Part shown: piece by piece, positions 1 through 12,300 of the stretch
How positions within the stretch are numbered: position 1 is the stretch's first letter
How the letters are laid out: the number at the start of each line of letters is the position of its first letter
Assembly: GCA_951217055.1 (NCBI GenBank)
Contig: OX578285.1
Location: 63,421,406-63,485,405, forward strand
Source: Gerris lacustris
Lineage: Eukaryota > Arthropoda > Insecta > Hemiptera > Gerridae
DNA length: 64,000 bases
Direction: 5' to 3'
Notes under the pieces: generated by a model
The model's database searches: none
Told to the model about the DNA's origin: nothing
The model's input: only the letters and a program-made list of their open reading frames with translations
Position numbers and translations under genes: made by a program

Positions 1-1877
1 ATCTACCCCTCATAGGTACTCCATTAAGCTGTCTATATAAATAATTTGAGTATGTAAAAATATTATTGTTGCAACAAAATGTTAAGCTTTCTAAAAACAT
101 ATTTTTACATTTTATAGATGTGTACGGTTCTATAAGTTCCCAAGACCTTTGAATAATTTTATACAGTTCGTTCAAAGGTATGTTTGTAAACATAGAACTA
201 ATGTCAAAAGATACCAATTTTTCATTGGCTTCTAATTTTATATTTGAAATAAAGTCCTTAAATTCAAAAACATTTTTTATGTCAAAGTTATTATTGTTAT
301 TTAAGTGGTCTAAAGCTGGGTTTAAAAATTTTGATAGTTTTTCTATGGGTGAATTTATATTATTAATAATAGGTCTAATTGTTTTTCCAGGTTTGTGTGT
401 TTTAATCAGTCCATATATCCTACCAAAATGACAATTGTTAATATTTAAATTTATTTTCTGATTATCCGATATATACTTTTTGTTTGCTAGGTTTTTTATG
501 AGTTTTTTATATTCTAGTTGGACTGATTTTAACATCTTTGTTTATTCTGTTCTAATTTTTCTATATGTATTCTTATCTTCCAAGAGGTCGTTCATTTTGT
601 CTTCATACTGTGTTTTGGTTAATATAACAGTTATTTTAGCTTTATCTGCTTTACATATTATAAGGTCCTTATTGTTTTTAATGAAGGTTTTAGTTTTATC
701 AGCATCACATAAAATTTGTTTGTCTAAAATGTTTAATCACTCTAAATGGCTATTTCTACTGTTATTGAAGTTAGTGATTTTATTAATAATTCTACTCCTC
801 AAAATGTTAGTGTGATTGGGATGTGTGTCTACCATATCAATTGCATATTCTATGTCAGCTATAAATGGTAGTATTTCAGTGTTTGGTTTTTTTGAAATTA
901 AATTGTAATTAGGTCCTAAACTTAAAAAATTAATTATATCTGTTGGTATGATGTGCTCTGATAAATTGCAAACCCAGTTTTCCTTATGTAAGTTTGAATA
1001 TCTTTCTAGATTATCTATCCGATTGTTATTATTTGAAACCTCTTTCCTACTATTAATTTTATGACTATGTTTATCCTTTAAAAGTTCTAAATAGGTAATT
1101 TTGAAATGGTCAGTAATAACTTGAAAATTTACATACATTTCTCCTAAAATTTCCACTAAATTCAAATTTTCAGCTATTTCTTTCTCAATTCTACAAATTT
1201 TCCAATGGGCTTCCTTGATTTCTAACTTTAAACTGTTAATTCTAAAATTATTAACAAAATTATTACTATGATAACGTAGAAAATCTTCGGAGAATATTTT
1301 CTTAAATCTATTGTGTCATTGACTAATGTGTTTAGGAGTTATATTGTGATTCTTGTGATAATATAGATAATTTTTCTTAGCTATTACTCTACATAATTTA
1401 ATTGTAAGCTCTTTAATCTTCCAAAATACTTTCTCTCTCCTTTTGTGTTGATTCATAAGTTGTTTGATATTGCTGTCGTAGAGATGTATCAAATCTTTTT
1501 CTTCTTTTTGGTGGTTTTTTGTTGGCATTTTTAGACCGGCCATTATTCAAATTGTAGTTGTAAGGTGATCCCTCAATAAGTATGTAGTTGATAGTGGGTC
1601 AAAAGGGATGTATAAAAAACAAACTCTCCTATCTCATTTTCCTTGCTATATTTCGACTCTTACTTGAGTCATTATCAAGCATCTATAACACAAAAATAAA
1701 ACCACAACAATATCAACCATTTTATTTATCTGAGTAATCTCTATACTACTCTTTTTGATTAATAATGATAATCAATTAGAAAACATTTTAGAAAATCACA
1801 ACTCTCCATTTACATTTGCAAAGAAATACTAATTTTATTTGAAACAAAAACGTCAATTTTTAAAGTGCTTTTGCACC
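1..1877 (-). mobile_element. Penelope-like element, 5' module and partial reverse transcriptase (cut by window start)
   Basis: Read on the - strand, a terminal module (1877 to about 1592) is followed by a broken reading frame. The module is repeated in inverted form at 2660-2950. Near 1543 the frame starts with a basic N-terminal segment. Around 420-375 it reads GLIKTHKPG then RPII. Around 235-175 it reads EKLVSFDISSMFTNIP, which is RT motif A. At 35-1 it reads RQLNGVPMRG, the motif B region. These are hallmarks of Penelope-type RT. Stops or shifts near 1316, 737 and 540 make it a pseudogene. The rest of RT lies beyond the window. Confidence 0.85.
1592..1877 (-). repeat. Penelope terminal module, left arm of inverted pair
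   Basis: The reverse complement matches 2660-2950 over nearly its whole length with few differences. A third, more diverged copy of the end of the module is at 61487-61640. It includes a short hairpin motif at 1641-1684. Confidence 0.85.
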
Positions 1878-1878
1878 T

Positions 1879-2214
1879 AAATTGAGCACAGATGAAAAAA
1901 TTAGTGTGGTTTATGAGGTTCCATGCTCAGATTGTCCAGCCACTTACATCGGAGAAACCAGGCAAACATGGAGAAATAGAAGACAACAGCATGAAGCAAC
2001 CGTAAGGTTAAGGGACAACAAAACCGCACTCGCAGAGCATGCAATAGAAACGGGTCATGACTTTAATTTTAACAATACTAAAATATTGATAAATGAATCA
2101 AATAATAAAAAAAGATTGACATTAGAAGCTATGCACATTTCTAAACAAGTTAACAGCATTAACTACAAAAAGGATAGCAAAGATATGAATAAAGTTTATG
2201 CAGGAATTTTGTAA
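1879..2214 (+). pseudogene. GIY-YIG endonuclease domain of a Penelope-like element (5'-truncated)
   Basis: In Penelope-like elements this domain nicks target DNA to prime reverse transcription. Visible: VVYEVPCSDCPATYIGET (the GIY and YIG motifs with a Cys pair between them), the catalytic-region RQTWRNRRQQH, a conserved AEHAIETGH and the C-terminal NSINYKKDS. About 110 residues are open to the natural stop. No start codon or RT is attached, so it is a remnant. It is about 85% identical by eye to the two copies near 62-64 kb. Confidence 0.88.
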
Positions 2215-2659
2215 TTAGGATTGTCATAGGTATAATTAATTTAATATCTCATAAAGTAGAAGGGTTTGTTAAAGTGCAATACACGAAGTTACCATGTTGA
2301 TGAGTCTGGGTTTATTAAAATGTTACCATTGTTGTGTTTTAAAGAAATAAGTAAGACCAGAGCTGTGATTTTTTTAATTGTTTCTTTGTTAAAATTTTTT
2401 GATTGTTTTGTAATTTAGTGAATGTTTAGAAAGGGAATTTGTTTATTTATTTTAATTATGGATAAGTTATTTATGTTTGTGCAATAAAGAATTAGGCTGA
2501 TATTAATGTAAGTAGTATACATACATAGTTAAAGCATGGTTGTATAAAAAATTTTATGTGTATGTAATGATGAGAATTAAACAGATTTCTATGATTGTAT
2601 GTTTAGGTTTGGACTTGGGATATTGTCCTTCATAGGATGGATAGGTTTAGGAGACTTGG

Positions 2660-2950
2660 GTGCAAAAGCACTTTAAAAATTGACGTTTTTGTTTCAAAAC
2701 AAAATTAGTATTTCTTTGCAAATGTAAATGGTAAGAGTTGTGATTTTCTAAAATGTTTTCCAATTGATTATCATTATTAATCAAAAAGAGTAGTATAGAG
2801 ATTACTCAGATAAATAAAATGGTTGATATTGTTGTGGTTTTTTTTTTTTTGTGTTATAGATGCTTGATAATGACTCAAGTAAGAGTCGAAATATAGCAAG
2901 GAAAATGAGATAGGAGAGTTTGTTTTTTATACATCCCTTTTGACCCACTA
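2660..2950 (+). repeat. Penelope terminal module, right arm of inverted pair
   Basis: Inverted copy of 1592-1877. It begins TGCAAAAGCACTTTAAAAA and ends GACCCACTA. It is longer by a T-run near 2840 and small indels. The hairpin motif is at 2861-2900. Confidence 0.85.
2861..2900 (+). other. Hammerhead-like hairpin in Penelope module
   Basis: TTGATAAT-GACTC-loop-GAGTC-GAAA resembles the core of the hammerhead ribozymes known in Penelope-like elements. A stem of five pairs sits between a UUGAUAA-like strand and GAAA. Relative to CUGAUGA it has changes at C3 and G8, so activity is doubtful. The same motif occurs at 1641-1684 (-) and 61573-61610 (-). Confidence 0.4.
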
Positions 2951-3051
2951 CACCATTACAGCTATTTTGATTTACTTGTAAAATATCTATCACTTAGACG
3001 AGTCTGGAATCGCATCCTCGTTTCATCCAAGCAAATTCACTCTACCACACC

Positions 3052-3222
3052 TTAGGCCCCCCATATACTATCATTTCATTTTGCTCAAAATGTTTGCGCA
3101 AACTTCATGTCGGGCAAATTTAGGCCATACACGTCAAACATCATAATTGCGCAAACATCAAACAGCCCCATACATGGTCAAAATGTTAGCGAATCATTTT
3201 GACCGTGTATGGGGGCCTTAAG
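3052..3222. mobile_element. MITE, family A (TIR GGCCCCCATACAC), copy 1
   Basis: A 171-bp element with terminal inverted repeats TTAGGCCCCCCATATAC and GTGTATGGGGGCCTTAA. The interior has repeated TTTGCGCAAAC palindromes and CCCCATACA boxes. Related copies are at 23448-23611 and 41349-41516. It sits just 5' of the first MIP coding exon, probably within an intron. Confidence 0.75.
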
Positions 3223-3279
3223 GAAGTTTCACTTAAAAAAAGTCCTTTTTTTTAATAATTTTTTCTTATTTTGTTTCAG

Positions 3280-3384
3280 GAAACAATGAATTTAGGCGTG
3301 CTTTTGGTGCTAGGTCTGGCTAGCTTGGTGTTAGCCAATGAGGTTCCCCAGCAGACCATCGAACAACTGGAACATACCAACCAG
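3280..3384 (+). CDS. Mip: MIP first coding exon (signal peptide)
   Basis: The acceptor TTGTTTCAG ends at 3279. Six untranslated bases follow, then ATG at 3286-3288. It encodes 33 residues: a hydrophobic signal sequence rich in L, V, G and A, with probable cleavage after LVLA, then the start of the spacer (NEVPQQTIEQLEHTNQ). The donor is CAG|GTATTT at 3384/3385, phase 0. A MITE ends only 57 bp upstream of the acceptor. Confidence 0.92.
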
Positions 3385-6300
3385 GTATTTTAATACAGAT
3401 ATTTTTCTTTAACTAATAGACAACACGAAAAGTCACAAATTAATGAAATCTAATAACGTTTCTTTGTAAATAATGATAAGAAAAAAACTTTTCTGTTTAC
3501 AAATAATGTGAGTTCAACGTATTTTAGCTTTTTGTACTTACTTGTTCATTATTTGCGGTTGCAAACAACATACCGATGCAATAAGGATCAGAGTATTTTA
3601 CTTCGAATAAATTCTCTATCTTGAATTAACAATTAAACTTACTCTATAATCACAGATTATATCAACTTAAACTATAAATTGCCTTAAACTAAAGTTAAGT
3701 ATAATATTTTGTAGTTCAGGTTATTCCTAGGATTTCGTTATACTCCTAGCTGAAGGTATTTGTGAAGCTACTTTAATCACTTGCATCAAACTTTGCACTC
3801 AACTTTTCCTTGCATTGAACAATAATATGAATGTACATCTCTTTGTTGTTAACATTTCTTATGTATTCAGTAACTCGAGTAGTTTTACCTCAATTTTAAA
3901 AGCAAGCATTCATTTTATATTTATAAATAAATGTATTAGATTTCTAAGATACTTTATAAACTTTTTTTAAAGTTAATAAAAAAATAGAGGGGGCGGAAAG
4001 TTGGAAAAACTTTACTTTTGTAGAGGAGTAACTTTTGAACAAGTTTGAAGGAAAAGATTTTCGCCTAATCGCTTAAGATGATTTAATTTTTCCCCGTTTA
4101 TTTGTTAAAAACTCCTTCTCTTTTCTTTTCAATGATTTTTAAAGATAATGTAAAAAGATTTAACTTTTTCTTTTTATTGTGATTTTTAATATTAGACAAG
4201 TTTCGTTGGTTTTTTTTCTATTTGCTTTCTATTTAAACTGTGAAAACATATACAGAATTTATATCGTTGGAAAAAATAGAAGAAAGAAAAATGGCTTTGT
4301 TTTATAGATGTCACTGAACTGCTTAATTCTTTAATATAATAATTTTAATTATTACAAATAATTCGAGTTAGATGAAATATTTGAGTTGGGTGGTCCTCTC
4401 TACTGGCATACTAGTAGATAGTCTCTAGCCGTAGGGAGTTAAGTTTGTTGCATTGGTGGAACAAATGATACAGATCTTTTGTGCTTTCTCCGCTTGCTTA
4501 GCACAGTCCCGTACTGTCAAGTGTACAGTGTTTTCCTTTTAGGTATTGGCTGGTAATGTTGGTATTGGAGAGTTGGGTCTGACATATTATTAACTTTGCA
4601 AGCTGCAGTTTAGTTTAAGATATTGATGTTGGTTGCATATTGTCTTGTACAGGTTGCTATAAGAGCTTGAGTTGATTTTTTCAATGTCTATTTGGTACTG
4701 TGTGTGGTTATATTTAAGGATTATTTTCTGGATGTCAGTTTCTGTTAGTGAGGTTGGTTTTGATAGCGGTAAGAATGGAGTCGGGTAGGCTTAAGTTGTT
4801 TGTTATATTAAATAATTGAGTGACCCAATTAGATCCTATTGGTGGGCATATCAAGTATCTTGTTCCTCCACTTTAGAATCCTGTTCAAGACTCTCCCAGA
4901 TACTGGTTGACACATGGTTTCGACTCTGATGTAGCTTTGTGGTGAACTTTTGGGTAGGCTTAGTAATGCTTTTAAGTATTTGGTAAGAGCAGCGTAGAGT
5001 TTACCTAGATAAAATAGCGCCCAAACCTCTGAAGCGTAGGTTAGAGTAGATGAAGTGACTGACTCTAACAGTTTCACTCTTGAGTCCCAAGAGCTGCATA
5101 CTGCCGCTGGTAGTACGTGTTTAATAGATCCAAAGGCTCTATTCGCTGTGCTAATCATATCGCCCCCTGCGATGGCAATTTTCCCTGTGCTTGAAAAGGT
5201 TACTCTCAGGTATGAAAACGTTTTCGTAATTTCCAGTAACTGATTTTCGTAGAAAAAGGGGGAATGCTTTTTCTGGAAGATCTGTATCTTGGATTTTTTT
5301 GTGTTGAGTGAGACATTGTTTTCTTGGCAGTATCTAGACTGTATGTTCAGTTTCTTCCTGAGATCTTGAGCAGAGTAGGCTAATACAACCATCATTAGCA
5401 TATGATAAAATAAGTATATTATCCACTATCTCATTGATGCTGACACCTACTAAACCCGACTTCCGGAAGAATGCCTCTAAATCATTGAGAAACAGACTAA
5501 TGAGTAGACCACTTATCGGGTCACTCCACTTGTGATTTTTATTTCATTGGTGTTTCCATCTGAGGCGGACACTACTGATGTGGCTTGTTTGTTGATACTT
5601 ATTAAAATTGAGATGATTTTGTAGCTGGCTCCAATTGTGCAAAGTTTTTTCCAAAGCAGTTTGTGGTTTATCGAATCGAATGCTTGTTTCAGGTCTACGT
5701 AGAGTGTAAAAGTATTGGCCCTTTTTCCTTATATTGTTTTGTATAAGTGCATATATGTAGTGTGAACAGATTATCTGTGCACCCTCTTTTTTCCGGAAAC
5801 CTGACTGTGCTTCATTTTGTAAACTGTTGTTTTCTAACCAATGTGTTAATCTATTTGCTACGATTTGAGTAAGAATTTTTAGGCTTGTTGTTCAGAATTA
5901 CAAGTATATTTACTATACTATACCCTGCACAACCTGTCCCCCAATCTGTATATATACCCCAGAAAAAATATATATAATTCAGTTGGCTCCGAACATCTGG
6001 CGACCGTTGACATTTTTGAAGAACCTCAAAATGACTGACGAAGTATTGAAGGCACTGAAGAAGGAAAGGACTCTTAGTAGAAGGTATTTTAGTAACTATA
6101 AATCAAAATTCGAAATTGAATTAGCTAAAACACCAATTGACATTGACACATTGACAGAAATTTTTAACGTTTTTGAATTGAAAGCTAAAAAATTAAATGA
6201 CATTGACACGAAATTTAAACTGACGCTTTCAGTTGATGCATTAGATTACGAGTACGAAATGGATTCAATGGAAGAGTATGAAAATCATTTTGTGATTGCC

Positions 6301-9300
6301 AAAACAAAATTTAATCGCGAACTCAAAAATCATGAAGCAAAATTTGATAAAACCCCATTTAGAAAAATTGATTAGAATTAAATTAGAATTAAATTGCCAA
6401 AATTAGCACTTCCTCAATTTAATGGAGATTTACGAAATTTTATTGGATTTTGGGCACAGTTTAGAAAGATTCACGAGGACGTCAATTTGACGGCCGATGA
6501 TAAATTTCAGTATTTGTTATAATCAAGTAAATTCTCCTGCTAGGGAGTTGATTGAAAGTTTTCCTCCATCTGGAGCCAATTACGACAAAGCGATAGAGCA
6601 GTTAAAAAGCCGTTTTGGTCGAGAGGAAATGTTAATCGAAATTTACATGCGTGATCTTTTATCTTTAGTTTTGCAACAGCAGCAAACATCAAAAGCTAAA
6701 ACAATGCAGCTAAGAACCCTTTATGATAAATTAGAGTGCCAATTAAGATCGTTAGAGACACTAGGGGTTACTAGTGATAAATATAGCGCGATGCTATATC
6801 CACTAGTAGAGTCGGCAATCCCTGAAGATAATTTGAGGGCCTGGCAGCGCCATTCGTTGTCAGGTGATAATAGCCAAATCATCGGGGATAGATTGTCCAA
6901 ATTGCTTTCATTTCTCAGGTCTGAAGTGGAAAGTGAGGAGAGGCTTTTTATAGCTAGGTCCAGTTTTAAGGAGAAGCAAAGCAGCTCCGGAAGCATGAAG
7001 AGGTCCGAGTCACCGCAGCTGAACCTACCGTCGGCGGCTACATTAGCAACCGAGGTGAAGAAGGGGACAGCCGTGAATGATGAGGGTACCTGTGCTTTCT
7101 GTACGAAGAGTCACCTTACTAAGGAGTGTTCTAGAAGTAAGGAGTTGACAATAGACAAAAAACTAAAACTTCTGTCAGGTAAAAATTTATGTTTTACTTG
7201 TTTCCAAAAAGCACACAGAGCAAAGCAATATCGAGCTAATGTCACATGTTTGTTATGTTCTAAAAGACATTATGCTGTGATGTGCTCTCAATTAAATGCA
7301 TTTGATAAGCCTAGATCAAATCAGAAGGAGAGTATGTCAGACAATAGCTGTAACACCTTAGCCCAAGCTCCAAGCGGAACACTGTTACCTACTTTATTAG
7401 TTCACGTAAAGTGCGGGAAGAAAGAGCAGACTGTGAGAGCGTTACTTGATAGTGGGTCACAGAGGTCGTATGTTTCAACTAAAATTAAAGAACAACTCGG
7501 GTTAATAAAGGTGAGAGATGAGAATCTAAGTCAGAGTGTGTTTGGTGGAATCAAGATGAAATGCAAAAACTTTGGAGTTTATTCTGTAGCCATAAGTAGT
7601 GTGAAAAGAGAAGAATGTTTCACAATCCATGCTCTTGAACAAGAGCGCATTTGTTCAAAGGTCCCTTGTTTAACTTCAAGGCAAGTGTTAGAAAAATTAA
7701 AAGGGAGAGGGATAGAGTTATCTGACATTGGATATGATCCGAAAGAAATAGGATTATTGATAGGAGCAGATTTTCTCGGGAAATTATTAACGGGAAAAAT
7801 CGTAGAATTAGATGAAAGAGTTGTTGCCGTTGAGACAAGGTTAGGGTGGACGGTCATGGGGTAGGAATATACAACAGTTAACGAAAATTTGGCGTTGCTT
7901 TCAATTAATGAATTTAATTTCGATGTGTCTAATCTATGGCGGCTTGATGCAATAGGTATCACGGACCCCGTAGAGAAGAAGAAAGATGAAGTAGCTGAAG
8001 AAGCTATGAAGTATTTTGAGGAAACCATCACCATGAACAGAGAAAGGCGTTACGAAGTGAGACTTCCCTGGCTGGCTGGTCACCCAACGCTGGAGAACAA
8101 CAGACAAGAAGCAGAGAAACGTTTAATAAATGTTACACGGAAAATAAGAAGAGAAGGGACTTACGAAGAATACGATAAGGTATTTCGTAGTTGGTTAAGT
8201 GAGGGTATTATAGAACAAGCAAGTAAACCTAGTCCGGAAGGGAGAGTAAATTACTTAGCCCACAGAGCGGTGGTAAAACAGTCATCACTTACCACAAAGG
8301 TGCGTCCAGTTTTCGACGCATCTGCTAACGACAAAAATGGAAATTCGCTCAACTCTTGCTTAGCAACCGGTCCCAATCTATTAGAAATTATTCCAAGTCT
8401 CATTCTAGATTTCCGTAAAGAACGTATCGGAGTAACATCTGATATTAAGCAGGCGTTCTTGCTACTTAGTTTTGAAGAAAATGATAGAGATTTCTTACGA
8501 TTCCTTTGGTGGGATAAGAAAGGCTCTCAAGTTATAGAATATCGGCATCGTAGAGTAGTTTTTGGTCTTACTTGCAGTCCATTTTTATTAGTAGCCACTA
8601 TAGGTTATCACTTAAAGTTAGCACCAGAAGAATTAAAATCCACAGCTGAAAAATTATTAAAATCATTTTATATGGATAATTGTGTGACGTCAGTGTCAGA
8701 CGAACAAGCACTACAAAAATTTGTTCTAGAGTCGAAAGCACTTATGAACGCAGCAAACATGGAACTGCGCGCATGGGCTTACAGTAGTGACTGGGGAAAA
8801 CAATACTTAGACGTATACGCCGAGCAAGAAGTAGTTCCAGTTCTAGGTGTGATGTGGAATATAAGAAGAGACGTTTTAGCGTGTAATTTAGACCGCATAA
8901 AATTACCCGAAACCGATATAACGAAGCGAATGCTGTTGTCCTTAGCGCAACAAGTGTTTGATCCGGTTGGTTTCACATCTCCCGTGTCATTATTACCCAA
9001 ACTATGGCTTCAAGAAACTTGGAAAAGTAAGATAGGATGGGATGAGTCGTTAGACAAGGAGGTGCAACAAAAAATTAGACAATGGTTTAAATGTTTAGAA
9101 TACCTTAAACTATGTGAAATTCCTAGGTGCTTCTTTGGTCGTTATGGACGGCAGGGAGTACAAAACATTGAATTGCACACATTTGTAGACGCATGCAAAA
9201 GTGCATACGCGGCCTGCACATTTATCCGGTCAGTAGGGCTAAATGGAGACATAATAGTGAATTTTGTGGCGGCTAAAACCCGTGTGGCACCTATAAAAGA

Positions 9301-12300
9301 AGTTTCTATGCCAAGATTAGAGTTACTCGCAGCAGTTATAGGAGCTAGGTTGTTTGAACACACAGAAAAGGTTTTACAACTTCCACAGGTAAAATCATGG
9401 TTTTGGACAGATTCTGAGATTGTTCTAGCTTGGATCCGGAGAGACGACTGCTGGAATACATTTGTAGCCAATAGATGCCGAGAAATAAGACGCCTAACAA
9501 GTAGAGATAATTGGAGGCATCTTCCAGGAAGTAGCAACGTCACAGCGGATATGGCATCACGAGGAGCTACAGGGAAACAACTGGTAGACAGCCGATGGTG
9601 GGAAGGGCCAAAATGGCTTTATGAAGACCAATCTAAGTGGCCTCACTCGAATCCTGAGCCACCTGAGGAAGTAGTTCTAAGTGAACGAAAAAAGAGTGTT
9701 GTTTCTTCTAATATTAACGTTTTAAGTGAAAGTTATTTTAAAAACATTTCGGACTATTTTAGAATTGTGAGAGTTATAGCGTGGATGATTAAATATAAAA
9801 ATATAGTTTTTAATGGACATTTAAGGGAGTTATCTAGTGATGATGTAGCAAATGCCGAAATTAAGTTAATAAAATTAATACAGAGTGATAGTTTAAAGAC
9901 AAAAGAAAGACTAAAAGAACTTAAAAGTTTAAATGTGTTTGAAGATGAATCTGGTGTGTTGCGAGCAAGGACTAAATTAGTTTTGGGAGATTATGAGTGT
10001 GCTTTCAGGTATCCTATGGTGCTACCCTCAGACCATGATGTTGTGACAAAGTTGATTGCATGGACTCACAAGAAGGAGGGACACGCAGGAGTACTTACAC
10101 TGATGGTGAAACTTCGAGAGAGGTTTTGGATTCTTAGAAGCCGGAGGACTATAAAGAAGGCTATTAGAGGCTGCGTCGTCTGCAAGAGATTTACGGCTAT
10201 GCCTGCTGAAACACCCTTTGCACCGCTTCCCCGGGACAGAATTTTTACCAATGCAGCATTCTCAACCACCGGAGTCGACACGGCAGGACCACTATACTTA
10301 AGAGGAGGAGGCAAGGCTTGGGTCTTGCTCTTCACCTGTGCTACATACAGAGCTGTCCATTTAGAGCTCATCGAATCTTTAAGCTCAGCAGCGTTCATCG
10401 AAGCTCTAAGTCGGTTCATAGCTCGAAGAGGAAGAGTAACTACCATCTACTGCGACAATGGTACGAACTTCGTAGGAGCCAACCGACTACTAGCCGAGCT
10501 CGATTGGTCAAAAATTAATCAGGCAGCAGCTGTAAGAAGGATCAAATTCGTACTGAACGCGCCAGCAGCGCCCTGGTGGGGAGGCTGGTGGGAGCGGCTA
10601 ATACGAATAATGAAAGTTCTTTTAAAACGTAACTTAGGGCGACAATCGGCAACTTATTCAGAAATGACAACCATCCTCTGCGATTTCGAAGCTACTATTA
10701 ATTCAAGGCCACTAACCTACGTGAGTGAGGACCCCGAAGAACCAGTTCCCCTCACCCCCTCCTGTTTCATCACCGACATAGGAGAACATCCAGTGCCGGA
10801 CCTAGATTTGCTTGGTACCAAAGGGTACAATAAACGTCTGAAGCACATTCAGGTTATAAAGAATAAATTGAGGACGAGATTTCAAAAGGAGTACTTGGCG
10901 TCCCTGCGTCATCACGGCCACGACGGACGCACCGAGCTAAACGTTGGAGACGTCGTTCTTATCGGCAGTGACAACGTTAAAAGAATAAGCTGGCCGCTAG
11001 GAAAAATCCTCAAACTAATTCCAGGACGAGACGGAACTCCCCGAACTGCTAAAATTAAAACATTTGCAGGCGAGTTGATACGACCCTTTGGCAGACTCTA
11101 TCCACTCGAAGTTCAAGATAAGACAAGGGAAGAAGATGAAACTTAATTATTGAACATGCTCCTTCCTCTTTGCCTTTATTATTATTTTTTTTTGAAGTTC
11201 TAAAAGCATAGCTCTTATTTCGGTTTGGTTTACCGTGCTTTTAGTAGTTATTGTTTGTTATTTTTTGAATTTAGTTTGCGCTATTAACTGCAAAGAGGCG
11301 GGAGGATGTTCAGAATTACAAGTATATTTACTATACTATACCCTGCACAACCTGTCCCCCAATCTGTATTTATACCCCAGAAAAAATATATATAATTCAG
11401 TTGGCTCCGAACACTTGTGTTTATGAGTGCTATTGGTCGAAAGTTATGAGGGTCCTCGTGAGACCTTTTTATGTATCATGATTGTTCTAACTTTACTCCA
11501 TTTATTTGGAACTTGCTGTGTAGCCATTATTGTGTTTATTATATTTAGGAGGTAGTTGAGCCAGACTGGGAGAAGGTGTTGATAAACTTCATAGGGTATA
11601 TCGTCTGGACCAGAGGATTTATTTTTCTTGAAGTTCTGAATGCAATTATGTAGTTCTTCTAGAGTGACATGTTTGTCAAGACTTGGATTACTGAGTGTTA
11701 AGGCCGGGAGTTCAAGAGGGTTGTGTTAGGTTTTGTGGATACATTTCAGTGAAATACGATGTCCACTCTTCTTTAGAGATACTATTTGAAGGAGGTGCCT
11801 TTGGCCTTAACTTCCTTACATCTGCCCAGAAGGATATACTGTCCCTAGGGTTTTCCAAGGCTTTAGCAAAGTTAGAATAAAATTCTATTTAGTTGTCTTT
11901 ACTGCTTCTTTGTAGTAGTTTTTATTATCGATAAAGATATTAAGTAATGATGTGTCATTCTTATTTTTTCTCCACATTCTAAAAGATTTTTTAAACTGTT
12001 TCTTCAAAGTGTCTAGGTCTTTAGTGAACCAAGGGTTGCGGTGTAAAATCTTATTGTTGCTTTTATATGCTTTTTGTAGTAACCCAACTTTTATGGCTGA
12101 TTCCTTTATTGCTTTTTTGAGGTTTTCACTTGATATTGCGTTAAAGAGAAATCAGTGGCTTCAGTTTCATGAGCATTTTTCATATGGTTGGTAAAGAGTT
12201 CAATCTGGTTTTGGTTTTGATCCCATCGAATGTATTCGGAGTATGTTCCGACTATGTCCTGATTATTTGTATTTCCTTCGTGGAACATAAGAGATCTTAT

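Larger units (their letters stand above)
1876..2950 (+). mobile_element. Penelope-like element, 3' half (GIY-YIG, 3'UTR, terminal module)
   Basis: A 5'-truncated copy begins abruptly inside the coding sequence at about 1876. It runs through the GIY-YIG domain to the stop at 2212-2214, then about 445 bp of 3' UTR resembling that of the right-hand copies, then the terminal module (2660-2950). It lies head to head with the - strand copy to its left. The arrangement matches Penelope elements, whose ends carry pseudo-LTRs and often inverted partial copies. Confidence 0.85.
5889..11413 (+). mobile_element. BEL/Pao LTR retrotransposon, full length, nested in the LINE
   Basis: A 5,525-bp element bounded by 107-bp LTRs (TG...CA) and a 5-bp target duplication CTTGT (5884-5888 and 11414-11418). 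Internal order: primer-binding site, gag, protease, RT, RNase H, integrase, then a purine tract. This is the BEL/Pao order, with integrase last. The LTRs differ at one base (ATATATA versus ATTTATA), so insertion looks recent. The coding region nevertheless has stops and a shift near its 5' part. Confidence 0.95.

Noticed and set aside
1641..2900. Active hammerhead ribozyme
   Set aside because: The core has changes at C3 and at the catalytic G8, and I could not define stems I and III with confidence. Kept only as a hammerhead-like motif.
5055..5243. Small + strand frame within the LINE, and similar antisense frames within BEL and copia
   Set aside because: Shadows of the RT and integrase coding sequence on the other strand.
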